DNA of 64,000 bases from Zygnema cylindricum (taxonomy: Eukaryota; Streptophyta; Zygnematophyceae; Zygnematales; Zygnemataceae): positions 353,379 to 417,378 of the forward strand of contig JBBHKE010000396.1 of assembly GCA_037447655.1 (NCBI GenBank). Reading direction: 5' to 3'. The notes beneath the pieces are model-generated. The model searched no databases, was not told where the DNA came from, and saw only the letters and a list, made by a program, of their open reading frames with translations. Of this stretch, positions 13,591-25,969 are shown piece by piece. The translations under genes were made by a program, and so were the position numbers. Within the stretch, counting starts at the first letter, position 1. Every line of letters begins with the position of its first letter.

Positions 13591-15590
13591 TCAAAAATTC
13601 AATCCCCAACGACAAAAACTTTTGGACGAAAGAAAAAGTTTTACCACAGTACAGTGGGCGTCAATTCGATCATTTGAAATGTACTCCATGTTTGTCGTCA
13701 TGTGAACGCATTTTGAAGTTTAATGGGGTGTCCCCATGAAATCGGTACTTTGATAAAGTATTTTGGACTGTAGTGAAGATTCTCCGTACTACTTTGAAGA
13801 GCGTCCCACTCCGAAAATGAAATCGGAACATTGACATGTGACGGTTGTAGACGTAGGTACATCTTGTGACGATTGAAGGCGACTACGAAACTTCCGACGA
13901 TTGGTGACGCCAACAAAAATAGCGACAGTTGTAGACGCCTAGATTTTGTGAAATTGTAGATGTTTAGGGTTTGGTGATATTGTGACGTCACGCTCACTTG
14001 TGACAACGTCGACGTCACTGATTCAAGAACTTTCCGCCATGGTTTCCCGATTTCGTTTTTTCGACTTTTTTCACTCGATTTGCCATTAAAAAAAAAACTT
14101 AAAAATTGTAAAAAAAAAAAAAAATCAGAGATCTTTCATTTTATATCAATATTGTCGTGTCTCATTCTAAAAAGTGTGATATGACAGCGATAGTGTGAGA
14201 AGGAGAGGGGAGAGGCGACGACGGCGCAAAAATTTGAAAAGGACCCATGAATGAAAGTGGAGGTCCGAGACCCCTGCAAATTATTTTCCGTACATGCGCG
14301 TGACGGGCACGGAGAAAAATAGCGAGGACTCTCCTTCGCCCTAAAATTTTCCGCTTTTCATTCGCTGTTTGGGTTGTACTCTAACTAAAAACACCCCCTC
14401 GAGGTGATTTTAACAGAAGTTTTATTTTGGGCTGGATTCTCTTGCCCGGGGGTCGAAAAAGGGGAAAACTCCAAAATGTGTTCACATGACGACAAACACG
14501 CCGTACATTCAAAGTATGAATTGACCTTCACTATACTTTGGTAAAAACGATTTTCTCGTACGGCTGAAGTTTTTGTCAAAGTTCCCTAAATTTTTGGGAA
14601 AAAAGACAGAGAAAAGTAGATACTTTAAAACATGGGGACACCCCCTAAATCTTTTCAAACCCCGGGCGATAGAATCCAACTCACCAAAAAACTTTATAAA
14701 ACATCACTCTGCGAGTTGATTCTAGTACAAGTATCACTCAAACAACGAATGGTAAGCGTTCCACGCACGCGCCACACGAGTGCGAAAATTTTATGACGAG
14801 AGAAATTACTCGCTATTTTTATCCCTCTCCGTCACGCCCATGTACGGAAAAAAATCGCAAGGGTCTCGGACCTCCACTTTAATTCATGGGTCCTTCGCAT
14901 AATTTTAAGTCGGTCGCCTCTCCCCTCTCCTTCTCAAACTATCGCTTTTAGCTCACACAGACACGACAATACTGGTATGAAATGAAAGATATTCGAATAA
15001 AAATTCTTTTGACTACCTTTAGGTCTGATTTTATGGCAAGTCGAGTGAGAAAAGTCAAAAAAACAAAATCAAGAAGCCATGGCAAAAAGTTCTTGAATTT
15101 GTGATGTCAATGTTGGCACAAGTGAGCATGGCGTCACAATGTCGAAAAACCCTTAACATCTAAAATGTTAAAAAAAAGCTAGACGTCTCCAATCGTCGAT
15201 GGTTTTTTAGACTTCACCGATTGTCGTACGTTTCGTAGTCGTCTTCAATCGTCACAAGTTGTACAGACGTCTACAACCGTCACATTTCAACGCTCCGATT
15301 TCATTTTGGCACATTGGGATGCTCTTCCAAGTAGTCAGAGAATCTTCAATAAAGTACATAATTCTTTTACATATGGGCACTATTTAAGAGGGTGTGGCCA
15401 TGTAATCAGTACTTTGAAAAAGCACTTCGGGTTTTAATGAAGATTTCCTCGTACTATAGTACATTTGAGAGTGTTCCATTGTGTGAAAAAGGAAATTGGA
15501 ACTTTAAAATGTGACGGTTGTAGTTGTGGGTACATCTTGTGACGATTGAAGACAACTCCAAAAAGTATGAAAATTGGTGACATAAAGGAT
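13590..15590. repeat. Cluster of direct and inverted copies of one repeat family
   Basis: The block at about 13,600-13,740 recurs inverted at 14,440-14,580. Blocks at 13,740-14,100 and 14,140-14,400 recur inverted at 14,725-15,370, and the 13,740 block recurs directly at 15,392-15,580. A motif GGGTGTCCCCATG sits at block starts (13,726), inverted at 14,631, and again at 44,672 in a fourth partial copy. This looks like two or three copies of a non-coding DNA transposon inserted in opposite orientations. No transposase is visible. Confidence 0.7.
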
Positions 15591-16059
15591 TGAACTGGTT
15601 TTTCTGGTAGCTTTTTAACTAGGTTAAATTTTGGTTGAATAGTTTATATATTTACTAAGTTTTTTTGATATTTTTTTGTGCTCGTCGTCCTTTTAAATGC
15701 CTTCTTACGGTTGGCTCTTATTTATTTGTTTGTTTCATTATTTTGACATATTTTATATTTTTGGCCGCTTTCACCCACTTTTTGTTTTTCAATTTCGTTT
15801 TTACCTTTTATTTCTTTTTGTATTCGGTTTATTTGTGATGGTGCAATCTTTATACATTTTTACATATAACAATTAGATTACCAACAATCCGCATGAAATC
15901 AAAAACGAATAGTCGAGCACGAAGTGGTACCCAAAATTGAAGGTTTGCTAACCAAAACCATGTTGAAAAAATCAAATTGACAATTTAAAGAATGAACCAG
16001 ATCGGAACTCCATTTATTGTTGGTTGACTGAAAGAAAATACAAATGGAACGCGACTACT

Positions 16060-16645
16060 GTTGTGTATTTTGTAAAAAAATAATCGCGATAAATTCGATA
16101 TTCGCGAATATCGAACGGCCAGAGGGTTCAAAATATCGCTCTTAGAAGAACAACAAATATCGCGATATATTTGGTAGGAGGTGCTAGTCTGAACAAATTT
16201 AGTATGGTAAATAACAGGGTTAATTATATTGACGATTCCTTCCCCCCACCCCGAACTGAGGGCGCGTCATGAGGGGGTGGGTGGGGGGGCATCTTTTGAA
16301 TTTTTTTTGACCCATCGTCACTTGGATATACCATGCTAAAAATATATCCTAATATCGACCGATATATCGACTTAATATCGTGATATTGGGCTTATCGATT
16401 TATCAGAGCGATATATAGGTTATCAATACTCAAGTTAAGGTACTTGTTGAATATGGTTAAGAGGCCTTCAATACTCAACACTACTAGATTTGAGGGTACC
16501 CTCAAACCTACGACAATGCTTAGGGAAGAGGTCGCAATTGAGTACCCGAATCCGTACATGATCCGTACGCGGGCAGGCCGCGTCGGATCCGAAACTGATT
16601 CAGGTGCCAAATTTTGAGGAGTTATTAGGATTGACTAATGAATAA

Positions 16646-16691
<46 letters not shown>

Positions 16692-17616
16692 TTGCCAAAT
16701 TTTGGTACCCAATTGCGACCTCCGCCCAAAGGCAAAACATATAAATGTTGGCGCTATTAACGATACATGGTGTACATTTCACGTTGGCTAGCCAAGTGGC
16801 AAATATCGCAGTAACTGAATCCGTACCGGTCCAGCGCGTTGGATTTGGAGCGAATTTCGGGGGCCACCCAATTGGCGATTAAAAAAAATAAAAAATAAAA
16901 TTGGGGTATAGCCGGGTTAGCAAAAAACGAAAGAAATTGAAAGCTTAGTAGGTACGTTCCATTACAGTACAATACACCTTATATCGCTATAAGCGTTAAT
17001 AATTTGTTTGCCCCAAAAAACTAGTGCTATGTATCGGTAAAAAATTATCGCGATAACATCGATACTGATAGTTATCGGTTATCGAAAGGTCAAAGGTCCT
17101 GATATATCGGTCAACGACCCACAAATTCTATCTCAACGATAACTTAAAAAAAATGTAATATGCATACAATAGTACTTTATAATATACTATATTATACTAT
17201 TTACTTTATATATCGTGGTATGCCACGTGTAAGAATTTGTTCCGTACGCTGTTTAATGTAAATTTATTACGGATACGCGACACATAAACGTTGAAAAATT
17301 TAAAATAATTGTTTATAGTTCTAAACTAAAAGAACCTAAACGAAAAAAAAAAAAATTTGTAATTTTGTAAAATCATACTTTTTTAAAAACCAGAAGAACA
17401 GACGAACAAAGCAGACGACAAATCTGTCAGACTGCCGCCATTATATGCCATTTAAAAAAGAATAACAGTCAAAAGGACATTCTAGAAGGGGTACCTAAGT
17501 AAACCCCCTTTAAATTAGAAATATGAAGCAAATATCGCGATTTTTTACCAAAATCGGTGGGAAGGGGGTCCGCTGCGCATCTTTGGAATAACACGTATAG
17601 TTGAGTGTACCGCCCA
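16060..17616. repeat. Gene-free AT-rich region with (TA)n and clustered TATCGCGATA motifs
   Basis: Contains a (TA)n run at 16,653-16,685 and many ATCGCGAT/CGATATATCG words at 16,070-16,440 and 17,020-17,120. Inverted fragments of a shared sequence flank the (TA)n run (GGTCGCAATTGAGTACC near 16,529 and its complement near 16,706). No open frame of interest. Confidence 0.5.
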
Positions 17617-18663
17617 TGTAGAAATTAATGGTTTTTTTAGTATTTTCTAGGTCTCAAATGAAATGAAGAAAAAAAGTTAAGGCAGTCTGCCTCTTACTCC
17701 TCTCTTCAGCTCCCACACTTGTCGCAGTCACTGAAGGTTAAAGAGGGAGCTAGAGCCATGGCTGCATATGCTGTCTAGAGATAGAGAGACATGCGATAGA
17801 TTTTGGTAGGTTGACCTAAATGTACTTGACGAACTCAATATTTGATCCTAGTTCCTACCGCCCGTCTGGTCAGAAATATCCGGTAGCTTTATCCTATAGT
17901 CTAGGATAGGTGTTGAGACATACAGGGTTTGATAGTATATAAATCTATATGCATACATGAATTCATTTAACGACGCGAACAAACATGTAACAAACAATTA
18001 AAACATACGTACGGCGTACTATACTTCGCAAAATGAGTACCGCGCATTTGTATCAATAGCGAAACGAATACCGCGCATTGATTTTCAACGGCTAGAATCA
18101 AATGCCGGTTTTAATCGAACGGCCACGATAGGTGCCGAGATCACGGAATAGGCGCTTTGGCGAATTTCGGTCAGCGCTACGTCAAGCGACACGTGGCACG
18201 ACGTCATTTGCTTACAGCATCTCCGAGGAATATGTGAACTAATCCGGATATGGCAGGAGTCAACATTTCAGCCATTGTGTACGATGGTCGTACAAAAAGT
18301 ACATCAACACTTGTACTTTTATCTACAACACAGTAATCTTATTGGTGTCGTAATCTAGTAGTATATGGTTCAGAGAGGGATTTAAAACTTAGAAAAGTTG
18401 GTAGGTAGACCCCTCTCTCACATAAAGCTCCTGTACAAAGGTCAATTTCGACCCATTATGACTTACAGCTCAGGGGAGCAAATTTAGAGATTCTTTTTGC
18501 TATCGACTCAGGGGAGTCTTGTTTTCACAGTGATGAAGTTAGTCAGAGTTTTTATCTCTCAGGGTGGTAATTATTCTTGTGGAAACTCAAAGGGGTCAAG
18601 GTTATCCTAAAGGCTTTGAGTGAGCTACCTACTATGAGGGCCAATGGAGGTCTCAAAGTTGCA
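17617..18663 (+). repeat. 5' LTR of copia element 1
   Basis: Begins TGTAGAAATTAATGG and ends GTTGCA, about 1,047 bp, aligned by eye with the LTRs at 20,537 and 59,270: shared start (TATTTTCTAGGTC), shared GCAGTCACTGA and GAGCCATGG blocks, and a shared end (CAATGGAGGTCTC). The primer site follows at once. A degenerate antisense tRNA-like segment lies near 17,830-17,910. Confidence 0.85.
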
Positions 18664-20536
18664 AGTTATGGTCCCACCCTCTAGGGTACCCATATTTAAT
18701 GGAGTATGCTTCATATATTGGGAAAGTATGATGACTGGGGCTTTATGCAAAAAGAGGTTTTGGGGGATAGTAAGTGGACAGTGAGGAGTCTATCCAGTTC
18801 AGCCATCAGTTCAGCCATTCCTCCAAAGTTTAGGGGAAGCAGGTTTACCAGAAAAGCAGATCCAGCTCCACTAGAGAATTTGGAGGACGGGGAGAGCATT
18901 GTGATGGAAAAAGGGAAAGATAAAGAGACAGTTACAACGATAGCAACACCTATTGCAACCGATTCAGAGTTCATGTCATCATTCCGAAGAATGAGGAAAA
19001 TGATGTTAATACTTAGGACTGCAACAATATGGCGGCAAAACACTTCATTCTCCGCTATCTTACTTAAGAACTTGCATCTCCTCATTTGCAGGTGGAAAGG
19101 GCATCCTATCTGCGGATTGCCCTCATAGAGATGTACCGGAGTGGTACTATTCAGCAGCAACAATTTGCTGATCAAAAGGTAGATGCATATGTATACAAAA
19201 GGGGAAAAATGCTAGACTTTTGTAATGAGCTTGCAACCCTCTTCATGGACCTAGAGAGTGATGGTTAAGTAGAAACAGAAAAGATGAAGGTTAACTGCCT
19301 GTTGATGAAGTTACCCGATGACTATGAAAACATAGTCAACGCTGTGCAAGATTTGCCGGATTGTAGGTGGATCTAGAATTCTGTGGAAGGGATGATTCTC
19401 GTCCGAGAGAATACAATTCAGATCCAAAGGGGAGGGAAGAGTGGACAAGCTCTGGCAACAGGATTTGATTCGAGGAGCAAGGATTCGAGAAAATCAATAG
19501 GAAAATATGCAGGAGGAGGACAAAAAACTTAGTTTGATGAATCCGAACAGAGGGTCTCCAAGGGGTTGTGTCATTTTTGCAAGAAAGCAGGACACTATAT
19601 GGTAGAGTGAACTAAGCTAACCGAGCTTCGGTTAAAGGAGGGGCAGACCGGTGGACCCGCGAAAAGGAAAGAAAAAGGCCCTTGTGACACAGCTACATGA
19701 GGCGGAATGCGAGGACGAGGACGATGAGCTCCTATTGGATAAGGAGTTCGAGGCGCAAAACGAGGTTGAAATTCCACGAAAGCATAAATGTGCTTTCAGT
19801 GGATTTAAAGGTGAAGCATGCTTGATTGTAGATTCAGGTGCCTCCATGCACATGTGTTAAGATAAACACTTTTTCACTAAGATAATAATATTCCCACCGT
19901 AGAGATAGAGTACGAGGATGGAAGGATAGTCACTACTACTCTTGTAAGATCGGAAGATCTGAAAGTGTTGGTAGAAGGAAAGACATCCATAGTTACATTC
20001 TCCGATGTATTGTTTTTTCTGGAGTTGAACAAAAACCTCATCTCTACATCTGTATAAGATGTTAAGGGTTTTGATGGTTGCACTAGGAAAGGAGTCTTTA
20101 TTGCTAGTTTTGAGGAGGAAGTTTATTTCACTGCTGAAAAAGTTAGCCAAGGGATGTTTAAGCTGAATTTAAGCAATGAAAAGAAGAAACTTTATTATGC
20201 TGGTGGTCTGGATATAATGTTGTGGCATAAGAGGCTTGGGCATGTGAATCTTGATAAGTCAAGAAAGATGAAAAAGATGGTAGTAGTGGAAGGGATTCAT
20301 TTCGGTGATAGTGAGAATCTAAGTGATTGTAGTGGATATGCTCAAGGTAAAGCACACAGGTTACCATTCCCAAAAACTGCCACCTACAAGGGAAAAAAGA
20401 TTCTAGATTTAGTACACACAAATATTTGGGGACCGGCCAAAGTAAACTCACCCGGAGGGAAGAGATTTATGATGACTATCACCGATGATTGGTCTAAGTA
20501 TAAGTCAGAGGCTCAGGAATGTTTTACACAATATAA
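18664..20536 (+). pseudogene. Copia element 1 internal region: gag, protease and partial integrase, decayed
   Basis: Reads gag from the ATG at 18,643 inside the LTR (VPPSRVPIFNG), then gag fragments with a CCHC knuckle (CHFCKKAGHYMVE, last Cys lost), the protease motif IVDSGASMHMC near 19,830, and the integrase zinc region and start of the core (WHKRLGHVNL, CSGYAQGKAHRLPF, TDDWSKY) to about 20,536. Several stops and frameshifts break the frame. The integrase stops abruptly where the LTR of element 2 begins, so element 2 is inserted in it. The rest of element 1 (RT, RNase H, 3' LTR) is not found. Confidence 0.85.
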
Positions 20537-21607
20537 TGTAGAACTTAATGGTTCTTTTAGTTTTTTCTAGGTCTAAAATGAAATGCAAAAAAAGAAGCCG
20601 AGGCATTGTGCCTCTAACTTCTCTCTCCAACTCCCACACTTGTTGCAGTCACTGAGAAGTTGGATAGGAAGTTAGAGCCATGGTTGCCTATGCTATCCAG
20701 AGATTTACGAGTAATAGATTAGTTGATTTACGGGTAGTAAAGTATTTGATTTACTAAAAGGGCTATTGGTTCCAAGATTTGACCCTGGTACCTACGGTGA
20801 ATTAATGTTGCCGGTAGCCAGTAGACTCACTCATTAAGTCTACATCTAGTGGTAAGTGATAAAGGGTTTAATAAGTATATAAACGATAACATGTAGGCTA
20901 ATTCATTTAACGACAACTATACAAAGGATACATAGAGTTAGTTATGAAAAGTACGGATCACGAGTACGGAGAACAAACATGTACCGCGCATCTGTTTCAA
21001 TAGCGAAACAAATACCGCGCAAATATTTAGGACGGCTACGATTGAAATCGGCATTTGATCGGACGGCCGGAAAGAATGTCGAGATCGCGGAAGAGGATTT
21101 CGGCTATATATGGTATTCGCCACATTGAATGACACATGACACCACGACATTGGATTTCGACATCTCAAAGGATTACAGAAACGAATCTGGATATGACATG
21201 TGTCCACTTTTTGGCCATGTCGTACACTGTCTGTACAAAAAACACACTGACAACTGTACCTTTCTGTACGGCACAGTAATATGATTGGTGCCGTACGTCA
21301 GTAGATAGAGTTTTAGAGAGAGATAGGACATAGAAAAATTTGGTAGATAGGATCCTCTCTCCCAAACAGCTTCTGTACAAAAGGTCAACTTTGACCCATC
21401 CATGACTTACTGCTCAGAGGAGGAAATTCAAAGATTCTTTTTGCTATCAACTCAAGGGAGTCTTGCCTTTACGCGGGTGAAGGTGGCCAGAGTTTTTGTT
21501 TGCCACGGTGGCAGTTATTCTTGCTGAAACACAAAGGGGTTAGGGTTATCCTAGAGGCTTCTTGCAAGCTGCCCTCTCTGAGGACCTATGGAGGTCTCAA
21601 AATTGCA
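20537..21607 (+). repeat. 5' LTR of copia element 2
   Basis: Starts TGTAGAACTTAATGG and ends AATTGCA, about 1,071 bp. Closest in start sequence to the LTR of element 1, into whose integrase it is inserted. Followed by AGTTATGGGCCTACC, a two-mismatch version of the family primer site. Confidence 0.85.
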
Positions 21608-22011
21608 AGTTATGGGCCTACCCTCCAAGGTACCCATCTTTAATGGAACTAGCTTCATATACTGGGAAAATATGATGATAGGAGCTCTGTGTGAGAAAAG
21701 GTTTAGGGTGATGGTGAGTGGATGAGTGGGGCGTCCATCAAGTATTGGCATCCCTCCAGGGTTAGGAGGAGGCAGATTCACCAGGAAAGCAGATCCATTT
21801 CCAACGGAGGAGACAAAGGAAAGGGAGGTGGTGGACAAAAGAAAGGAGTAGGAGACGACCACACCAATAGCAACTCGTTCGGCATTCATGTCACATATTC
21901 CGAGGAACGAGGAGAATGATACTGATACGTGGGACTTCAACAATATGGCGGCAAAGCAATTTATTCTCCACTATCTTACTCAAGGGCTTGCATCTCCTCA
22001 TTTGCAGGAAG
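21608..22011 (+). pseudogene. Copia element 2, first part of gag
   Basis: Gag reads from the ATG at 21,590 in the LTR through MGLPSKVPIFNGTSFIYWE and on to SPHLQ, with frameshifts. At about 22,011 the copia sequence stops; it resumes at 27,520 with a continuation of the same gag region, so 22,012-27,519 is an insertion. Confidence 0.8.
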
Positions 22012-22922
22012 TGTCGAGCGTGCCGGAAACATCGGAGGGGGGGGGGGGCACTTCCTGGGTAATTGGCATTGGAGTCCTGCAAACAACCTTCCCCAGAATG
22101 CGAATGCTCCCCACAACCATGCTTGTGCCCAAAGATGCCCGCCTTGTTCCTGTGGGCATGTATGCAAAGGTGGGGATGAGTGTTTCGGGAGGGCGAAAAG
22201 ATATCCCCTCTCCCCTCTCCTTCCCTTTCCTGGACGAGGGAAAGGAGGGAACCCTTAGAGGTGGAGCCGGGTCCTTGATTTCTCTTCCTCCTTTGCTCGT
22301 TCCTCCATCTTCCTTGTTTTCGTTGTCTTGTAATTTTCGAATCATGGAGGCAGTTTCGTTGCGGCTGGTGAAGGTGGGTTTGTAGATTTTATTCCGAGAC
22401 CTATGTTGTCGTTCAGGATGACGCCCCTGGGGGTGAAGGACAGAGGTCCAGTAATGTTCCTGTTGTGGTCTCGTGGAGCGAGCTTTTGCCTGTCCCTTCG
22501 CTGTGCCAAGGTTGAGTTGCGGAGCTCCATGCGATTGTCCCCCACACCGACATTCCAGGCTCTAGAAAGGAAGGTCTGTGTGTGATGTGCTTTCGGAGGT
22601 TCCATATCCCATCCCATCACCTCGTCATCGTCTTCGCCTGCTACGGTTTCCTGTTCAAGCTCCGCTAGCTTTGTAGCAATTCCTGTTTGCTCCGGTGGAG
22701 TTTCTAGGAGGGCGTTAGAGCGGGCGTCCTGGAGGGCGATCCTAATCGTAGCGCTACCAATTCTGCAGCCATGGCTGCCATTTGCAGGCTCTGCTATTCG
22801 ATGATAACCTCCAGGGTTAATCGGGCTTGACCAGTTGGCCGTTGTTCTGGGTTCTCCGGGGTGCGGCGTCCTAAAGGGTAAAGAAGCTGCAGCGAGAGAG
22901 GATTCACGGCAGTTTCACCTTC

Positions 22923-23450
22923 TCAGGTGAACAGTGCATATTGCATCATCTCTTTAGGAACTCCATTCTTTCGGAAGCACTGCCCTTCCTTGTGACCCAT
23001 GAAACCGCAAGCCTCACACTTGGATCTCTCGGTAGTATATTTGCCCCTCAATTCATTGGAGATTTGCGCGTCATCAAATTTTGGAAGTTTTACCTGTCGC
23101 AACTGGGCTTGCGACATCTTTGCCGTCTCAGATCGTGGCGTCGGCCGGTAATTGTCTTTGTTCACCGGTGTTTTATCGTCTCACCCTCCTCCTTGCTTCC
23201 TTTCCTGCTGCCTCTTTGTCCTTTCAGCTCTCTCCTTTTCCCATTCCTTCTGCTTAAGAGCTAATTCCGGTTTGAGCTTCCGGTGGCATTGCTTCCATCC
23301 ATGACCTGTTTGTTGACAGTTTAAACAGTTATAGAGGAAGACACGGTCATCGGCCCCCATGGCAAGTTCGGATCCGCTATCCACCACTTGTTTCCCCTTG
23401 AACTTCTGCAAGGCTAAGAGTTCGGCCGACTTTTCATTTTCGGGAGGCAT
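22923..23450 (-). pseudogene. Two CCHC zinc knuckles (nucleocapsid part) of the gag-only element
   Basis: Frame 23,181-23,450 carries CLNCQQTGHGWKQC and frame 22,923-23,165 carries CEACGFMGHKEGQC; both fit C-x2-C-x4-H-x4-C. Such knuckles bind the element RNA in LTR-retrotransposon gag proteins. They are in different frames with stops between, so the product is broken. After the second knuckle I see no protease or pol. Confidence 0.7.
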
Positions 23451-23504
23451 TTCTCCGGCAAATCCTGCAAAGTTCCCTTGGGTTTTTCCGGTTACCCCTT
23501 TTTC

Positions 23505-24509
23505 CTAGGCCTCTCGGTGGACAAAGTGATCATAAAGCTTCATTGCGGCCAGAGAGATTTCATTGGCGGTTGGATTGACGTCCTGGATGGCTTGTCCCGC
23601 AATCCAATTATTTAGGGCGGCATGCCCCGTCGGTGCGAACAAATTTCGGACGTCGATGAAATATTTGGTTGCCATGGCCAGAAGATCAATGGTTGAGAGT
23701 TTGGTCTTTTGACAGAGGCTGGACAATCTGTTAAAAAAAGTCTCGGGTGTTTCACTCTTTTGGCAACGGAATTCCGTGAATTCCTTGATAGCACATTCAT
23801 TCCTCTCGGTGTAAATGAGTCTCCAGGCATTCAAAAGAGTGGTATAGGGGGTTGGGTTTGCAATTATCCGAGTGGCTGCCCTGGCCTCCTGGATGGCCTG
23901 AAGCTGAGCAACATAGGCTCGTCCTTGTGCTTCCAGTTTCATGTCCTCTGTGAAGAGGGCGGTGACATGAGCGGCTGCAGCAGCAGCCAAGGTTGCTTCT
24001 GCCTGCAAGACTGCCTCATCAAGGATAGGGTCTGAAATTTTGATGCTGGGAGCTATCAGAAGAGGTTGTCGTTCCTTGTAGTCTGCCAAAGCGTCCCTAG
24101 CAAGATAGTTCACCATCATGGGGAAAAGCGTGGTCTCGAAGTCATCCGGAATGGCTTCGCCCCTGTATTTGTTGATTTTAGATTGGGTGAACGACTTCCA
24201 CAGCAATTCGAGATCAGAGAAAGCGATTCTCGAGCTATCTCTTGTAAAGATCCTTACGTCCCCCATTTCTTTTTCCTCCTCTGCAAGGTTGGTGAAATGA
24301 GAAGAGGATGGTCCGGTTGGGCTAATAAACTGAACCAGTGAAATTACCCCTGGCTCTGCGTCGTCTAGCTCGGGCCTGCCTCCTTCTCCGGTAAAAGGAG
24401 TGGCCTTGGGAAAAGATGCCCGAAGTCCTGCTCCTCTATGCCCAAGAGAGGCCCGTTCCTCTCGGCGAACTGTTTCCACCGAGGGAATGTGGAGAATAGG
24501 TTTAATCAC
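23505..24509 (-). CDS. Gag/capsid-like protein of the gag-only element
   Basis: 334 codons. After an acidic Pro-rich leader it becomes predicted-helical, with an Ala-rich stretch (EATLAAAAAAHVTALF), then CQKSETPETFFNRLSSLCQK and ALNNWIAGQ, in the style of LTR-element capsid proteins. Zinc knuckles follow just downstream in shifted frames (23,181-23,450 and 22,923-23,165). The frame is open for its whole length despite its age, but the polyprotein is frameshifted after it. Exact family unknown. Confidence 0.6.
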   Translation of the reverse strand: MIKPILHIPSVETVRREERASLGHRGAGLRASFPKATPFTGEGGRPELDDAEPGVISLVQFISPTGPSSSHFTNLAEEEKEMGDVRIFTRDSSRIAFSDLELLWKSFTQSKINKYRGEAIPDDFETTLFPMMVNYLARDALADYKERQPLLIAPSIKISDPILDEAVLQAEATLAAAAAAHVTALFTEDMKLEAQGRAYVAQLQAIQEARAATRIIANPTPYTTLLNAWRLIYTERNECAIKEFTEFRCQKSETPETFFNRLSSLCQKTKLSTIDLLAMATKYFIDVRNLFAPTGHAALNNWIAGQAIQDVNPTANEISLAAMKLYDHFVHREA

Positions 24510-25333
24510 CGGTGATCCTTGAGGATTTGGTGGAGAAGGGGATGGAGATGACTGAAGACTACGAGGGAAAGGTGTTTATCTCTGTGTACGCCTTCTGGAG
24601 GTTTTTGGTGAAAGAGTTCCTTCGCTGGAATTGGGAGAACGTCGGTGGGGAGGAGAGTAGGCAGGAACGTCATACTTGTAGGGTAAGACAGGTGGTCCTG
24701 GTGACCCACGGACTGCAGCGGCCAGAGAAACAGAATGCGAAGGAGAGGATACCTAAGGTGGAGATGGAGGAGGAGTGGAAAGCCCAAGGGAGATGTGTTG
24801 TCTTTGGTCTGGTTGTAATAATACCACAGCCTCCGCAGTTGAAGACCTAACCACCGAGACAACAGTAGGACGCTCAGTGGAGGCGGCAGCAACGTTATCC
24901 GGTGAATATGCACCCATCCCCTGTTTGTTAGGTCCTGTTGTTCCCCCCTCTTCATGCTGAAGAGGAGACTCCGGTCTAAGTTCCGAAGAAATCCCAGAAG
25001 CTGGCATCTCCCTAGGGGTTGTCTACAGTGTAGGATGTCTCTCAGCGGAGGGACTTGTCTCCCTAGGAGGAGCTACCTGTCTACTAAGGATCCCTCCTGA
25101 TATTCGTCTAGCCTCCCTTATGAGGAGCAATCGTGTTCGAGGGCCCTCTTCCTCTCTTCTTCAAGAGCTTTCCAATCGATGGTGACAGGTCCAGCCCCCG
25201 CCGTTGCCTGACTCTTGGATCGCAAGATGTCAACCAGTTTTTGTGTACTGCTCACCACCCCTGAGAGATTCGCAATCCCCAAACCCGGTACCTCGGGATC
25301 AGTGGGTCTAGAACGCCACAACCCCTCTTATGG

Positions 25334-25969
25334 TCAAACCGCCGGAGCAGAAGGAGACTTTGAGCTCGGAGAGGTGGAATCGGAACGGAAGAACGATTCC
25401 GCTTTAGGTCGGGGAGCGAACCTGCCCTTGCGGTCCCGATGATCAAACCTGTACCCCTTCTTTGGCTCGGGTAACCCTCGCTTGCTGGTCCCTTCCCCAG
25501 CCCGTGTCCGAGGGACCGCCTCGCCGTGAGCCGGCCTACTTATTGCGGTGTCCTGAGATGGGGTGGGTTGGTGGTAGGAAGTTGATGGTCCTCCCGGTTG
25601 CTCCGGTACGCAGGTTGGGGAGCCACTCTCGGATGAACTGATGAGTATCTCCACTACACCTCCCACTGGGCGTACCACTATGGCTCGATCTGACCGGGCT
25701 ACCCGCTGCACGAACTCCTTGTTAACCTTCAACTCATGGAGATCATGAAGGGCTAAGATTTCTTTGCGACCTCGCCGTTTAGGATTGGTCAAGATTTTAG
25801 GATCCATGTTCATTTCTGCTATTAGTGCCTTAGATCGGGTAAAGCGACCGATCTCGAGAAGGTGACCAGGGACCGCTTCCTTGTGGGCCAACCCCTTTTT
25901 ACGGCTTTTAGGGGATAAAGGCGGCCTCTCCGCCTTCTCCGAAGCCCTAGCTCTGAATGACTCGGACAA
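25334..25969 (-). CDS. Basic Ser/Pro-rich frame of the gag-only element
   Basis: 211 codons without a stop, rich in Ser, Pro, Arg and Lys (RFTRSKALIAEMNMDPKIL, LSPKSRKKG). Not recognised by family. It precedes the gag-like frame on the same strand, so it is probably the N-terminal part of the same polyprotein or a separate basic protein of the element. Real coding status is uncertain. Confidence 0.4.
   Translation of the reverse strand: MSESFRARASEKAERPPLSPKSRKKGLAHKEAVPGHLLEIGRFTRSKALIAEMNMDPKILTNPKRRGRKEILALHDLHELKVNKEFVQRVARSDRAIVVRPVGGVVEILISSSESGSPTCVPEQPGGPSTSYHQPTPSQDTAISRPAHGEAVPRTRAGEGTSKRGLPEPKKGYRFDHRDRKGRFAPRPKAESFFRSDSTSPSSKSPSAPAV

Noticed and set aside
18706-19175. Separate open frames on both strands over the copia gag
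   Set aside because: Shadows of the frameshifted gag read from 18,643; the true reading is recognised by comparison with the copies at 34,474 and 60,298.
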